Positions 1 to 9,624 are shown, numbered from the stretch's first letter. The stretch: 64,000 nt of DNA from Cedecea neteri NBRC 105707 = ATCC 33855 (GCF_001571265.1 NZ_BCTL01000021.1:62001-126000); one strand, 5' to 3'. The notes: generated by a model not told the origin, from the sequence alone. Program-made: numbers and translations.

Positions 1-103
1 CGCGGTGCTGTACCTCAAGGTGGACATCATGGCGATGGCAATCTTCGGCACCTGCGTGGCCTTCCTGATTAAAGGCCTGGCGAAAAATGAAGGAGCAGCA
101 TGA
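1..103 (+). CDS. PTS mannose-family EIIC component, C-terminal end (partial)
   Basis: Only the last 33 codons are present, read from base 2 to the TGA at 101-103. They encode a hydrophobic segment (VDIMAMAIFGTCVAFLI) and a short basic/polar tail ending KNEGAA, as expected for the last membrane helix of a mannose-family sorbose-type EIIC permease. The stop overlaps the start of the downstream EIID gene, so the two are translationally coupled. Identification as the dgaC-type subunit comes from the downstream genes, not from this short piece. Confidence 0.7.
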   Translation, partial: AVLYLKVDIMAMAIFGTCVAFLIKGLAKNEGAA

Positions 104-960
104 TGAGCACCGATGTAATGCAGCATGAACTGGTTGAACGCGCGCGCGAAAGCGGCGCACTGACCAAAGCCGATATCACCAAAGCGTGGTTTATCTACTG
201 GCTGGGGGCCGAAGTTTCCAGCTCGTATGAGCGCCTGCAGAGCCTGATTTTCTGCGCTTCGATGACGCCAATTATCAAAAAACTCTACCCGCAAAAAGAA
301 GAGCAGGTGGAAGCGTTAAAACGCCATCTGAACTTTTTCAACTCAGAGCAGACTTTTGGCGCGGTTATCCAGGGGATCTCGATCGCCATGGAGGAACAAA
401 AGACGCGCGGTGAGCCGATAAGTGACGCGTCGATCACCGGGATCAAAACCGGCCTGATGGGACCGCTGGCCGGGATGGGGGACTCGATTATTTGGGCTGC
501 GGTGATGCCGCTGCTGATCGCTATCTTTATCCCGTTTGCCGCCAGCGGCAGCGCAATGGGCGGCATTATTCCGCTGATTCTCTACCCGGCAATTACGCTG
601 GCGATCAGTTACGGCATGGTTCACAAAGGCTACACCCTGGGGCGTGACTCGATAATCGGCCTGCTGCAAGGAGGGCGAATAAAAGAGCTTATCTACGGCG
701 CTAACGTGCTGGGCCTGATAATGATGGGGGCGCTCTCGGCAAGCTACGTCAAGATAACCACGCCGCTCAAAATCAGCGCGCTAAAAGGGTCTGAAGTGGT
801 GGTGCAGCAAATCCTGGATTCTATTGCTCCCGGCCTGTTGCCGCTGGCCGCGGTGTTTGCGATCTACTTCTACCTGGTGAAAAAAGGGCCGCGATATACC
901 ACCATCTTGCTGTCAATTGTGGCGTTGAGCGTGGCCTGTTCGCTGTTGGGAGTACTGTAA
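100..960 (+). CDS. dgaD: PTS mannose/sorbose-family EIID component, D-glucosaminate type
   Basis: 286 aa membrane subunit of a mannose-family phosphotransferase permease. It would form the transport channel with EIIC and bring a sugar in as its 6-phosphate. The family features are visible: a conserved N-terminal block (AWFIYWLGAEVSSSYERLQ), the central GIKTGLMGPLAGMGDSI block typical of EIID, and several hydrophobic segments ending in a C-terminal helix. The start is ATG at 100 or the adjacent ATG at 103, both behind AAGGAGCA; translation is coupled to the upstream EIIC. The two genes downstream are a SelA-like ammonia-lyase and a KDPG-type aldolase, which matches the Salmonella dga operon for D-glucosaminate. 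The substrate is inferred from these neighbours only. Confidence 0.8.
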   Translation: MMSTDVMQHELVERARESGALTKADITKAWFIYWLGAEVSSSYERLQSLIFCASMTPIIKKLYPQKEEQVEALKRHLNFFNSEQTFGAVIQGISIAMEEQKTRGEPISDASITGIKTGLMGPLAGMGDSIIWAAVMPLLIAIFIPFAASGSAMGGIIPLILYPAITLAISYGMVHKGYTLGRDSIIGLLQGGRIKELIYGANVLGLIMMGALSASYVKITTPLKISALKGSEVVVQQILDSIAPGLLPLAAVFAIYFYLVKKGPRYTTILLSIVALSVACSLLGVL

Positions 961-963
961 GTC

Positions 964-2073
964 ATGGCACAGAACATCTATCAACAGCTGGGTTTAAAAC
1001 AGGTGATAAACGCCTGCGGAAAAATGACGATTCTGGGCGTTTCAAGCGTTTCCCCTGACGTGATGCAGGCCACGGCGAAGGCGGCCTCGGCCTTTGTGGA
1101 GATTGACCGGTTAGTGGACCGAACGGGGGAGCTAATCTCCCACTATACCGGCGCGGAAGACAGTTACGCCACGTCCTGCGCCTCTGCAGGAATTGCGATT
1201 GCCGTGGCCGCGGCGATTACCCGTGGCGACCAGGCGCGGGTAACGTTAATGCCTGATAGCTCGGGCATGGCCAATGAAGTGGTGATGTTACGTGGGCATA
1301 ACGTCGACTATGGTGCGCCAATCACCAGTGCGGTTCGTCTGGGCGGTGGGCGGGTAGTAGAAGTTGGCTCCAGTAATCTGGCCGCTCGCTGGCAACTGGA
1401 GAGCGCAGTGACTGAAAACAGCGCAGCGCTGCTGTACGTGAAGTCACATCACTGCGTGCAGAAAGGGATGTTGAGCATTGAGGATTTCGTGCAGGTGGCG
1501 CAGCGCCATAATTTGCCGCTGATTGTTGATGCCGCCGCCGAGGAGGATTTGCAGGCCTGGGTGGCAAACGGTGCGGATATGGTTATTTACAGCGGGGCAA
1601 AAGCCTTTAATGCACCGACCTCCGGGTTTATCACCGGCAGAAAACAGTGGATTGCCGCCTGCAAGGCACAGCATCACGGCATTGCCCGGGCGATGAAGAT
1701 TGGCAAAGAGAATATGGTCGGGTTGGTGTATGCCCTTGAGAACTATCATCAGGGCCAGACCATCGTCACAGCAGAGCAACTGCGGCCAACGGTGGAAGCT
1801 ATTTCCGCCATTCGTGGGCTGAGCGCTGATATAGAACAAGACGAGGCCGGACGAGCCATCTGGCGTGTTCGTATTCGGGTGAATGCCCAGGAACTGGGGC
1901 TGGATGCGCGGGAGGTTGAAGCCCGGCTGCGCGGTGGCGATATCGCTATTTATGCCCGCCGCTATAACCTGCATCAGGGCGTTTTTAGCCTCGACCCAAG
2001 AACGGTGGCTGAAGGGGAAATGGCGCTTATCGTCGCGCGACTACAGGAGATTGCAGACCATGCAGCAGATTAA
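964..2073 (+). CDS. dgaE: D-glucosaminate-6-phosphate ammonia-lyase (SelA-like PLP enzyme)
   Basis: 369 aa, PLP-dependent, of the SelA/DgaE branch of fold-type I enzymes. The known family role is deamination of D-glucosaminate-6-phosphate to 2-keto-3-deoxy-6-phosphogluconate. Visible features are the N-terminal LGLKQVINACGKMTILG block, the cofactor aspartate in LIVDAAAEED and the Schiff-base lysine in YSGAKAFNAPTSG. The gene starts 3 nt after the EIID stop and its last 14 nt overlap the downstream aldolase start, so it lies within a tightly packed operon. Other SelA-like enzymes of unknown substrate exist; the operon context makes the dga assignment the best one. Confidence 0.82.
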   Translation: MAQNIYQQLGLKQVINACGKMTILGVSSVSPDVMQATAKAASAFVEIDRLVDRTGELISHYTGAEDSYATSCASAGIAIAVAAAITRGDQARVTLMPDSSGMANEVVMLRGHNVDYGAPITSAVRLGGGRVVEVGSSNLAARWQLESAVTENSAALLYVKSHHCVQKGMLSIEDFVQVAQRHNLPLIVDAAAEEDLQAWVANGADMVIYSGAKAFNAPTSGFITGRKQWIAACKAQHHGIARAMKIGKENMVGLVYALENYHQGQTIVTAEQLRPTVEAISAIRGLSADIEQDEAGRAIWRVRIRVNAQELGLDAREVEARLRGGDIAIYARRYNLHQGVFSLDPRTVAEGEMALIVARLQEIADHAAD

Positions 2074-2806
2074 CTTTTATCGTCAGCGTGTGGCGATTAA
2101 CGTGCTGGCAAAAGATATCGCCAACGCCCGGGAAATCTACGAGGCAGCCGAAGGTCATGCGGTCATCGGTGTGCTTTCCGCCCGGTTTGATTCCGTTGAT
2201 GATGGGATCAAGGAGGTTCAACGCTGGGTGTCGGAGGTACCGTCCATTTCCGTGGGACTGGGTGCCGGCGATCCGGCGCAATTTTACAAAGCGGCGATGA
2301 TTGCATCCAGGGTGCATCCGGCTCACGTCAACCAGACCTTTACCGGGTGTGGGTTTGCGGCGGGAGCGCTGGCGGCAACGGGCGGTGAAAAAACTCACAT
2401 TAACGCTTTAGTCAGTCCAACAGGAATAGCGGGAGAGGTGCTTATCTCTACCGGCGTTAGCAGCAGTAAAGGCCCGCCCGCCCGGGTTTCCTGCGATGCC
2501 GCCGTGCGCATGATGCTGGATTCCGGGGCGCATGCGGCGAAGTTCTTCCCGATGGGGGGCGAGAAAGCGTTACCTGAGCTTTATGCCCTGGCAGAGACGG
2601 CGGCGCGTAACGGCATGACGCTGATTGAACCTACCGGCGGGATTGACCTGGATAACTTTGGCATTATTTTGCAAACCTGCCTGGAAGCTGGGATGCTGCG
2701 CGTTATGCCGCACGTTTACACGTCAATTATTGACCCGCAGACGGGCAACACCAGGCCGGAAGATGTGGTTCGCTTGATGGACATCGTGAAGTCGCTGGTG
2801 GAATAA
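2060..2806 (+). CDS. dgaF: 2-dehydro-3-deoxy-6-phosphogluconate aldolase, DgaF type
   Basis: 248 aa from the ATG at 2060, which lies inside the end of dgaE. The reading frame is open further upstream (to 1883), but that part only shadows dgaE. The protein fits the KDGP-aldolase family that acts after DgaE and splits the keto-deoxy phosphosugar into pyruvate and glyceraldehyde-3-phosphate. Conserved blocks include the GLGAGDPAQF motif, AAKFFPMGGEKALPE with its probable catalytic lysine, and EPTGGIDLDNF near the C terminus. A strong terminator follows directly, so this is the last gene of the operon. Confidence 0.82.
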   Translation: MQQINFYRQRVAINVLAKDIANAREIYEAAEGHAVIGVLSARFDSVDDGIKEVQRWVSEVPSISVGLGAGDPAQFYKAAMIASRVHPAHVNQTFTGCGFAAGALAATGGEKTHINALVSPTGIAGEVLISTGVSSSKGPPARVSCDAAVRMMLDSGAHAAKFFPMGGEKALPELYALAETAARNGMTLIEPTGGIDLDNFGIILQTCLEAGMLRVMPHVYTSIIDPQTGNTRPEDVVRLMDIVKSLVE

Positions 2807-2808
2807 GT

Positions 2809-2840
2809 TTTGCGCACCGCTGGGTGCGCAAAGTCTTTTG
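2809..2840 (+). terminator. Rho-independent terminator of the dga operon
   Basis: Perfect 10-bp stem TTTGCGCACC (2809-2818) and GGTGCGCAAA (2823-2832) with loop GCTG, followed by a short T-rich tail. It begins 3 nt after the dgaF stop. The end of loiP on the other strand lies just beyond, so the stem may also serve loiP. Confidence 0.8.
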
Positions 2841-2844
2841 ATGC

Positions 2845-3603
2845 TTACTTAATGCCATCGGCCGCCATGCGGTCGCGGATGTGCTGGGCACGCGCTGCCG
2901 ACGCCGGGTGATCGTCCAGCATGGAGCTTTGACGGCCTTCGTCGAGCTTAGCCAGCTTCTCAAAGCTGGTGGCAAGGCCGGTGGGATTGATACCGCGTTT
3001 GCGCAACAGATCGTAAGAGTAATCGTCCGCTTCGGATTCCTGGCGCTGGGAGAACTGAGCGTTCACCAGTTTTTCGCCTAAATCCCCAAGCTGAGACTGC
3101 GACAGATTGCCAATTACGCCGCCTGCGGATGCCGCTGCAACACGTGCCGCGTTAGCCCCGAGCGCGACCTGCATGCCTTTTTTCACGTGGCCCAGCGCGA
3201 CGTGCCCCATTTCATGGCCAATCACCGCTTCGACTTCGTTGTCGTCCATCATATCCATCAGGCCGCTGTAAACGCGGATACAGCCGTTCGCCATGGCGAA
3301 GGCGTTGACGTCTTTGGTCACATAAACCTTGTAGTTAACCGGCAGGCCGTTGATGTTATCGCCCAGCGCGGAGGCAATTTTGTTCAGCCGCTGGGTGTAA
3401 GGGCTGTCTGCCGGCGCGAGAGTGGCTTTGCTGTCCTGCTGCTTACAGGCATCATCGCTCAGGGCTTTCACCTGAGCGTCGCTTAGGGTGTAGGCTTGAA
3501 ACGCTTCGGCTCCAGAGGTAAGCAGGCCGTTGGAATCCATTCCCTGGCAGCCGCTCAGCAGGGCGGCGACGCTCAGGCTCAACAATATTGGGCGCATCTT
3601 CAT
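2845..3603 (-). CDS. loiP: M48-family outer-membrane lipoprotein metalloprotease LoiP
   Basis: 252 aa from the start MKMRPILL. An ATG two codons upstream (3609) is also in frame, but AAGGAA lies at a better distance from 3603. A lipobox ending LLSGC places the lipidated cysteine at residue 19, with Gln at +2, compatible with sorting to the outer membrane. The zinc motif HEMGH is at residues 130-134 and the third-ligand region ESEADDYS lies downstream. In E. coli, LoiP (YggG) is a membrane-associated protease linked to low-osmolarity and envelope stress. It lies next to tktA as in K-12. On the far side K-12 has speB, whereas here there is the dga operon. Confidence 0.9.
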   Translation of the reverse strand: MKMRPILLSLSVAALLSGCQGMDSNGLLTSGAEAFQAYTLSDAQVKALSDDACKQQDSKATLAPADSPYTQRLNKIASALGDNINGLPVNYKVYVTKDVNAFAMANGCIRVYSGLMDMMDDNEVEAVIGHEMGHVALGHVKKGMQVALGANAARVAAASAGGVIGNLSQSQLGDLGEKLVNAQFSQRQESEADDYSYDLLRKRGINPTGLATSFEKLAKLDEGRQSSMLDDHPASAARAQHIRDRMAADGIK

Positions 3604-3764
3604 GGCCATTTTCCTTTCTTTATAATAGGTAAAAACAGAATCGGATTTACCGCAGGCGAGGCGGCTCCAGACTCAGTATAAAGAAGAATAAATGGCCTGC
3701 GCATCAGGTTGCGCAACTTGCGAGCGTTATCCAGAGATTTCTTACCCTGTCAACGGCGCGCCGC

Positions 3765-3793
3765 ATGTACATGACCATTCCCCTGGTGTACAT
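3765..3793. promoter_or_regulatory. Inverted repeat ATGTACA-N15-TGTACAT upstream of tktA
   Basis: A perfect 7-bp inverted repeat, ATGTACA (3765-3771) and TGTACAT (3787-3793), with half-sites 22 bp apart, which is two helical turns. It lies in the 268-bp loiP-tktA gap, about 80 bp before tktA. This is the geometry of a dimeric-regulator operator. I do not recognise the factor, and it could be chance. Confidence 0.3.
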
Positions 3794-3871
3794 TGTTGTC
3801 ACATTTTCGGGCGTAGCCCATAACGCATCGTAGTCAAGGCGCGATCTTCAACCATCCGATCTGGAGTCAAA

Positions 3872-5863
3872 ATGTCCTCTCGTAAAGAGCTTGCCAATGC
3901 TATTCGTGCGCTCAGCATGGACGCAGTACAAAAAGCCAAATCCGGTCACCCGGGTGCCCCTATGGGCATGGCCGACATTGCCGAAGTCCTGTGGCGTGAT
4001 TTCCTGAACCATAACCCGCAGAACCCATCATGGGCTGACCGCGACCGCTTCGTGCTGTCCAACGGCCACGGTTCTATGCTGATTTACAGCCTGCTGCACC
4101 TCAGCGGTTATGACCTGCCGATTGAACAGCTGAAAAACTTCCGTCAGCTGCACTCTCAGACTCCGGGCCACCCGGAAGTGGGCTACACCGCAGGTGTTGA
4201 AACCACGACTGGCCCACTGGGTCAGGGTATTGCGAACGCAGTAGGTATGGCTATCGCAGAGAAAACGCTGGCGGCGCAGTTCAACCGTCCTGGCCACGAC
4301 ATCGTTGACCACTTCACCTATGCATTCATGGGTGATGGCTGCATGATGGAAGGCATCTCTCACGAGGTTTGCTCTCTGGCGGGTACCCTGAAGCTGGGTA
4401 AACTAGTCGCGTTCTATGACGACAACGGCATCTCCATCGACGGCCACGTTGAAGGCTGGTTCACCGACGATACCGCGAAACGCTTTGAAGCCTACGGCTG
4501 GCACGTAGTGCGTGGCGTAGACGGTCACGATGCGGCTGCTATCAAACGTGCGGTAGAAGAAGCGCGCGCTGTTACCGACAAACCTTCCCTGCTGATGTGC
4601 AAAACCATCATCGGTTTCGGTTCCCCTAACAAAGCCGGTACCCATGACTCTCACGGTGCACCGCTGGGTGATGCAGAAATCGCACTGACCCGCGAAGCGC
4701 TGGGCTGGAACCACGCGCCGTTCGAAATCCCTTCTGACATCTATGCTCAGTGGGATGCGAAAGAAGCTGGCCAGGCTAAAGAAGCCGCATGGAACGAGAA
4801 GTTCGCAGCTTACGCGAAAGCCTTCCCTCAGGAAGCCGCTGAGTTCACTCGCCGCGTGAAAGGCGAAATGCCTTCTGATTTCGATGCCAAAGCTAACGAA
4901 TTCATCGCTAAGCTGCAGGCTAATCCATCCAAGATCGCCAGCCGTAAGGCATCTCAGAACGCAATCGAAGCGTTTGGCCCGTTACTGCCAGAATTCCTGG
5001 GCGGTTCCGCTGACCTGGCGCCTTCTAACCTGACTATCTGGTCCGGTTCTAAAGCGATTAACGAAGATACCGCCGGGAACTACATCCACTACGGCGTGCG
5101 CGAATTCGGTATGACCGCTATTGCCAACGGTATCTCCCTGCATGGCGGTTTCCTGCCGTACACCTCTACCTTCCTGATGTTCGTAGAATATGCCCGTAAC
5201 GCGGTGCGTATGGCTGCGCTGATGAAACAGCGTCAGGTGATGGTTTACACCCACGACTCCATCGGCCTGGGCGAAGATGGCCCGACTCACCAGCCGGTTG
5301 AGCAGGTTGCTTCCCTGCGTGTGACCCCGAACATGAGCACCTGGCGCCCATGTGACCAGGTTGAGTCCGCGGTGGCGTGGAAATATGGCGTTGAGCGTCA
5401 CGACGGCCCGACCGCACTGATCCTTTCCCGCCAGAACCTGGCTCAGCAGGATCGTACCGAGCAGCAGCTGAAAGACATCGCTCGCGGTGGCTACGTGCTG
5501 AAAGACTGCGCGGGTCAGCCTGAGCTTATCTTCATCGCTACCGGTTCCGAAGTTGAGCTGGCCGTTGCGGCATGGGACAAGCTGACTGCCGAAGGCGTGA
5601 AGGCGCGCGTGGTTTCCATGCCGTCTACCGACGCATTCGACAAGCAGGATGCTGCTTACCGTGAATCCGTGCTGCCAAAAGCCGTTTCTGCTCGCGTGGC
5701 TATCGAAGCCGGCATCGCTGACTACTGGTACAAATACGTTGGCCTGAACGGCGCTATCGTTGGCATGACCACCTTCGGTGAGTCTGCGCCAGCGGAACTG
5801 CTGTTCGAAGAGTTTGGCTTCACCGTGGAAAACGTGGTGAAACAGGCTAAAGCGATTCTGTAA
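3872..5863 (+). CDS. tktA: Transketolase 1
   Basis: 663 aa, the same length as E. coli TktA and near-identical along its whole length. It transfers two-carbon ketol units between pentose and hexose/triose phosphates (non-oxidative pentose phosphate pathway) using thiamine diphosphate and a divalent metal. The N-terminal ThDP domain carries [12 protein letters not shown] and the GDGCMMEG metal/ThDP motif; the central Pyr domain has [13 protein letters not shown] and the transketolase signature [12 protein letters not shown]; a C-terminal transketolase domain follows. The start ATG sits behind CTGGAGTC. It is single-gene in appearance with its own terminator. Codon use is strongly biased, as for highly expressed genes. 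Confidence 0.97.
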   Translation: MSSRKELANAIRALSMDAVQKAKSGHPGAPMGMADIAEVLWRDFLNHNPQNPSWADRDRFVLSNGHGSMLIYSLLHLSGYDLPIEQLKNFRQLHSQTPGHPEVGYTAGVETTTGPLGQGIANAVGMAIAEKTLAAQFNRPGHDIVDHFTYAFMGDGCMMEGISHEVCSLAGTLKLGKLVAFYDDNGISIDGHVEGWFTDDTAKRFEAYGWHVVRGVDGHDAAAIKRAVEEARAVTDKPSLLMCKTIIGFGSPNKAGTHDSHGAPLGDAEIALTREALGWNHAPFEIPSDIYAQWDAKEAGQAKEAAWNEKFAAYAKAFPQEAAEFTRRVKGEMPSDFDAKANEFIAKLQANPSKIASRKASQNAIEAFGPLLPEFLGGSADLAPSNLTIWSGSKAINEDTAGNYIHYGVREFGMTAIANGISLHGGFLPYTSTFLMFVEYARNAVRMAALMKQRQVMVYTHDSIGLGEDGPTHQPVEQVASLRVTPNMSTWRPCDQVESAVAWKYGVERHDGPTALILSRQNLAQQDRTEQQLKDIARGGYVLKDCAGQPELIFIATGSEVELAVAAWDKLTAEGVKARVVSMPSTDAFDKQDAAYRESVLPKAVSARVAIEAGIADYWYKYVGLNGAIVGMTTFGESAPAELLFEEFGFTVENVVKQAKAIL

Positions 5864-5882
5864 TCCGTCTCGCTAAAGAATA

Positions 5883-5906
5883 GGGTCGCTTCGGCGGCCC
5901 TTTTTT
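5883..5906 (+). terminator. tktA terminator
   Basis: Stem GGGTCGC (5883-5889), TTCG tetraloop, GCGGCCC (5894-5900), then TTTTTT. One T·G pair in a seven-pair stem. Classic intrinsic terminator 20 nt after the tktA stop. Confidence 0.85.
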
Positions 5907-5981
5907 ATGCCGATTATTCCACTTATGCCCTGTTCTTTATTCCACCACTGCGGCGCTCAGTTGCAGTTATTCCACCAAAAC

Positions 5982-5997
5982 TGTGATGTACGTCAGA
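5982..5997. promoter_or_regulatory. CRP-type site upstream of epd
   Basis: TGTGA-TGTACG-TCAGA matches TGTGA-N6-TCACA at 9 of 10 positions. The centre is about 70 bp upstream of the start point suggested by the hexamer TAACAT (6048-6053), a class I position. The E. coli epd promoter is known to be CRP-activated; this particular site is my call from the sequence. Confidence 0.5.
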
Positions 5998-6054
5998 AGT
6001 TGAGCGGAGCGTGTTGGGGTATCGTTCCTTTTATTCCCGCTTTCGCTTAACATA

Positions 6055-6070
6055 GCTGAAGCGTTTCAGT
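6055..6070. promoter_or_regulatory. Cra (FruR) operator upstream of epd-pgk-fbaA
   Basis: GCTGAAGCGTTTCAGT matches the Cra consensus (TGAAACGTTTCA-like) closely and is nearly palindromic: CTGAA (6056-6060) and TTCAG (6065-6069). It lies at or just after the presumed epd transcription start, where bound Cra would repress. Cra control of this gluconeogenic/glycolytic operon is established in E. coli. Confidence 0.65.
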
Positions 6071-6190
6071 CGAATAAATGTTCGACAATTAAGCAAACAA
6101 GTGCAGTTTCATGAGTGCGAGGATTCCCCTCAGGCGGTTGCTGGATTACTCTGTCAGCCACTAAATCCCAGGGATTCTGGCAGGAGAGAT

Positions 6191-7237
6191 ATGACCGTAC
6201 GCATCGCTATTAATGGCTTCGGTCGCATTGGGCGCAACGTGGTACGTGCTTTGTACGAATCTGGTCGCCGTGCGGAAATTACCGTGGTAGCAATCAACGA
6301 ACTGGCAGACGCTGCGGGTATCGCGCATCTGTTGAAGTACGATACCAGCCACGGCCGCTTTGCCTGGGATGTGCGCCAGGAGCGCGAAGTCCTGTTTGTG
6401 GGCGATGACAGCATTCGCCTGCTGCACGAACCGTCCATCGAGGCGCTGCCATGGCGCGAACTGGGCGTTGATATCGTGCTGGACTGCACCGGCGTGTTCG
6501 GCTCCCGCGCTGACGGTGAAGCTCACCTTGCGGCAGGGGCGAAGAAAGTCCTGTTCTCGCACCCTGGCGGTAACGATCTCGATACTACCGTCGTTTATGG
6601 CGTTAACCATGAATTGGTCGAAGACAGCCATCGCATCGTCTCCAACGCCTCCTGCACTACAAACTGTATTATTCCGATTATTAAACTGCTGGATGAAGCG
6701 TTTGGCATTGAATCCGGGACGGTCACGACCATCCACTCGGCAATGCACGATCAGCAGGTTATTGACGCCTATCACCCCGATTTACGACGCACCCGCGCGG
6801 CGAGTCAGTCGATCATTCCGGTGGATACGCGTCTTGCAGCCGGTATCACGCGTATTTTCCCACAGTTTAATGACCGTTTTGAGGCCATTGCGGTGCGGGT
6901 GCCGACAATAAACGTCACGGCAATAGATTTGAGCGTGACGGTCAGGAATTCAGTAAATGCATGTGAAGTCAACCACTTGCTGCAAAAAGCGGCACAGGAA
7001 GCATTTCATGGTATAGTTGACTATACGGAATTACCGTTGGTCTCTACTGATTTTAACCACGATCCGCACAGTGCAATCGTCGACGGCACGCAAACGCGGG
7101 TCAGTGGGCAACATCTGATTAAAACTCTAGTCTGGTGTGATAACGAATGGGGCTTTGCCAACAGGATGCTCGATACCACGTTGGTTATGGCTCAATGGAT
7201 TTCAGGTAAGGCGCACGTTGCGTCTGCAAAACTTTAA
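6191..7237 (+). CDS. epd: D-erythrose-4-phosphate dehydrogenase
   Basis: 348 aa from the ATG at 6191 behind CAGGAGAGAT. The frame is open upstream to 6101, but [16 protein letters not shown] is the family start. It oxidises erythrose-4-phosphate to 4-phosphoerythronate for pyridoxal phosphate synthesis. It is GAPDH-fold, with a Rossmann GFGRIGR motif, the catalytic-cysteine block SNASCTTNC and the C-terminal [13 protein letters not shown]-12 Epd is a few residues shorter; the extra residues here are at the C terminus ([12 protein letters not shown]). First gene of epd-pgk-fbaA, 21 nt before pgk. Confidence 0.95.
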   Translation: MTVRIAINGFGRIGRNVVRALYESGRRAEITVVAINELADAAGIAHLLKYDTSHGRFAWDVRQEREVLFVGDDSIRLLHEPSIEALPWRELGVDIVLDCTGVFGSRADGEAHLAAGAKKVLFSHPGGNDLDTTVVYGVNHELVEDSHRIVSNASCTTNCIIPIIKLLDEAFGIESGTVTTIHSAMHDQQVIDAYHPDLRRTRAASQSIIPVDTRLAAGITRIFPQFNDRFEAIAVRVPTINVTAIDLSVTVRNSVNACEVNHLLQKAAQEAFHGIVDYTELPLVSTDFNHDPHSAIVDGTQTRVSGQHLIKTLVWCDNEWGFANRMLDTTLVMAQWISGKAHVASAKL

Positions 7238-7258
7238 GAATCAACGAGAGGATTCACC

Positions 7259-8422
7259 ATGTCTGTAATTAAGATGACCGATCTGGATCTGGCGGGCAAA
7301 CGCGTATTCATCCGTGCCGATCTGAACGTGCCGGTTAAAGACGGGAAAGTCACCAGCGACGCGCGTATTCGTGCTTCTCTGCCAACCATTGAACTGGCTC
7401 TGAAACAGGGCGCTAAAGTCATGGTTACTTCTCACCTGGGTCGTCCGACCGAAGGCGAGTACAACGAAGAATTCTCTCTGCTGCCAGTCGTTAACTACCT
7501 GAAAGACAAACTGTCTAACCCGGTTCGTCTGGTAAAAGATTACCTGGACGGCGTAGAAGTTGCCGCCGGTGAACTGGTTGTGCTGGAAAACGTTCGCTTC
7601 AACAAAGGCGAGAAAAAAGACGACGAAGCGCTGTCCAAAAAATACGCCGCACTGTGCGACGTGTTCGTGATGGACGCATTCGGTACTGCACACCGTGCGC
7701 AGGCTTCTACTCACGGCATCGCTAAATTTGCTGACGTTGCCTGTGCAGGCCCGCTGCTGGCAGACGAGCTGGAAGCGCTGGGTAAAGCTCTGAAAGAACC
7801 TGCTCGTCCAATGGTTGCTATCGTTGGCGGTTCTAAAGTTTCTACCAAACTGACCGTGCTGGACTCCCTGTCCAAAATTGCTGACCAGCTGATCGTTGGC
7901 GGCGGCATCGCGAACACCTTCGTGGCAGCTCAAGGCCACAACGTGGGTAAATCCCTGTACGAAGCAGACCTGGTTGATACCGCGAAAGAACTGCTGACCC
8001 GCTGCGATATCCCAGTACCAACCGACGTTCGTGTTGCTACCGAGTTCTCCGAAACCGCGACTGCAACCCTGAAGTCCGTGAACGACATCAAAGACGAAGA
8101 GCAGATTCTGGACATGGGCGACGTTTCCGCTGAGAAACTGGCTGAAATCCTGAAAAACGCGAAAACCATTCTGTGGAATGGCCCGGTTGGCGTGTTCGAA
8201 TTCCCTAACTTCCGTAAAGGGACCGAAATCGTTGCTCGCGCTATCGCAGACAGCGAAGCCTTCTCTATCGCAGGCGGCGGCGACACTCTGGCGGCTATCG
8301 ATCTGTTCGGTATCGCAGACAAAATTTCCTACATCTCCACCGGCGGCGGCGCATTCCTCGAGTTCGTGGAAGGCAAAGTACTGCCAGCTGTAGCGATGCT
8401 CGAAGAGCGCGCTAAGAAGTAA
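7259..8422 (+). CDS. pgk: Phosphoglycerate kinase
   Basis: 387 aa, identical in length to E. coli Pgk. It catalyses reversible phosphoryl transfer between 1,3-bisphosphoglycerate and ADP in glycolysis. The N-terminal substrate-binding block [17 protein letters not shown] and the C-terminal nucleotide-binding [10 protein letters not shown] are both present. Its initiation site is AGAGGATTCACC-ATG. Codon use is highly biased (CTG, CGT, GGT, AAA), which fits very high expression. Co-transcribed with epd and probably fbaA. Confidence 0.97.
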   Translation: MSVIKMTDLDLAGKRVFIRADLNVPVKDGKVTSDARIRASLPTIELALKQGAKVMVTSHLGRPTEGEYNEEFSLLPVVNYLKDKLSNPVRLVKDYLDGVEVAAGELVVLENVRFNKGEKKDDEALSKKYAALCDVFVMDAFGTAHRAQASTHGIAKFADVACAGPLLADELEALGKALKEPARPMVAIVGGSKVSTKLTVLDSLSKIADQLIVGGGIANTFVAAQGHNVGKSLYEADLVDTAKELLTRCDIPVPTDVRVATEFSETATATLKSVNDIKDEEQILDMGDVSAEKLAEILKNAKTILWNGPVGVFEFPNFRKGTEIVARAIADSEAFSIAGGGDTLAAIDLFGIADKISYISTGGGAFLEFVEGKVLPAVAMLEERAKK

Positions 8423-8427
8423 TTCCT

Positions 8428-8450
8428 ACGGGCAGGGTATCCTGCCCGTT
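8428..8450 (+). terminator. Intercistronic hairpin between pgk and fbaA
   Basis: Nine-bp stem ACGGGCAGG (8428-8436) and CCTGCCCGT (8441-8449) with a 4-nt loop, followed by TGTTTTATT. The interrupted U-run suggests partial termination or a 3' stabilising stem-loop between pgk and fbaA. Confidence 0.55.
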
Positions 8451-8519
8451 GTTTTATTGCCGCCCGGCAAGATTCAGGACGGTGATTCGATTTTTCCAAG
8501 GCCTACAGGACACATCAAC

Positions 8520-9599
8520 ATGTCTAAAATTTTTGATTTCGTAAAACCAGGTGTTGTAACTGGCGACGACGTACAGAAAATCTTCCAGGTAGCAAAAGAG
8601 AACAACTTTGCTCTGCCGGCCGTTAACTGCGTCGGTACCGACTCTATTAACGCCGTTCTGGAAACCGCTGCGAAAGTAAAATCTCCGGTTATCGTTCAGT
8701 TCTCCAACGGCGGTGCTGCTTTCATCGCTGGTAAAGGCGTGAAAACTGATGTTCCACAGGGTGCTGCTATCCTGGGTGCAATCTCTGGCGCGCATCACGT
8801 TCACCAGATGGCTGAACATTACGGTGTTCCAGTTATCCTGCACACTGACCACTGCGCTAAGAAACTGCTGCCATGGATCGACGGCCTGCTGGACGCGGGT
8901 GAAAAACACTTTGCCGCTACCGGTAAACCACTGTTCTCTTCCCACATGATTGACCTGTCCGAAGAGTCTCTGGAAGAAAACATCGAAATCAGCTCCAAGT
9001 ACCTGGCTCGCATGTCCAAACTGGGCATGACCCTGGAAATCGAACTGGGCTGCACCGGCGGTGAAGAAGACGGCGTGGACAACAGCCACATGGACGCTTC
9101 TGCTCTGTACACCCAGCCAGAAGACGTTGATTACGCTTACACCGAGCTGAGCAAAATCAGCCCACGCTTCACCATCGCGGCTTCCTTCGGTAACGTGCAC
9201 GGCGTGTACAAACCAGGTAACGTGGTTCTGACCCCAACCATCCTGCGCGACTCTCAGGACTATGTTTCTAAGAAACATAACCTGCCGCACAACAGCCTGA
9301 ACTTCGTCTTCCACGGCGGTTCCGGTTCTTCCGCTCAGGAAATCAAAGACTCCGTAAGCTACGGCGTTATCAAAATGAACATCGATACCGACACCCAATG
9401 GGCGACCTGGGAAGGTATTCTGAACTACTACAAAGAAAACGAAGCTTACCTGCAGGGTCAGCTGGGTAACCCGAAAGGCGCTGACCAGCCGAACAAAAAA
9501 TACTACGATCCACGCGTTTGGCTGCGTGCAGCACAGAGCTCCATGATCGTTCGCCTGGAGCAGGCATTCAAAGAGCTGAACGCGGTAGACGTTCTGTAA
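8520..9599 (+). CDS. fbaA: Class II fructose-1,6-bisphosphate aldolase
   Basis: 359 aa from the ATG at 8520 (MSKIFDFVKPG), the E. coli length. The frame is open back to 8457, but an ACAGGACA ribosome site selects 8520. This zinc-dependent aldolase cleaves fructose-1,6-bisphosphate to dihydroxyacetone phosphate and glyceraldehyde-3-phosphate. Class II features include the metal-binding HTDHCAKK segment, ELGCTGGEEDGVDNS, the FHGGSGS phosphate loop and VIKMNIDTDTQ. Strong codon bias. Last gene of the epd-pgk-fbaA group, with a clean terminator behind it. Confidence 0.97.
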   Translation: MSKIFDFVKPGVVTGDDVQKIFQVAKENNFALPAVNCVGTDSINAVLETAAKVKSPVIVQFSNGGAAFIAGKGVKTDVPQGAAILGAISGAHHVHQMAEHYGVPVILHTDHCAKKLLPWIDGLLDAGEKHFAATGKPLFSSHMIDLSEESLEENIEISSKYLARMSKLGMTLEIELGCTGGEEDGVDNSHMDASALYTQPEDVDYAYTELSKISPRFTIAASFGNVHGVYKPGNVVLTPTILRDSQDYVSKKHNLPHNSLNFVFHGGSGSSAQEIKDSVSYGVIKMNIDTDTQWATWEGILNYYKENEAYLQGQLGNPKGADQPNKKYYDPRVWLRAAQSSMIVRLEQAFKELNAVDVL

Positions 9600-9624
9600 T
9601 TTGAGTTAAGCCTTGTTTTTGTGA

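Noticed and set aside
8454..9398. 314-codon frame antisense to fbaA
   Set aside because: Strong codon bias in fbaA leaves the reverse frame open; no independent support.
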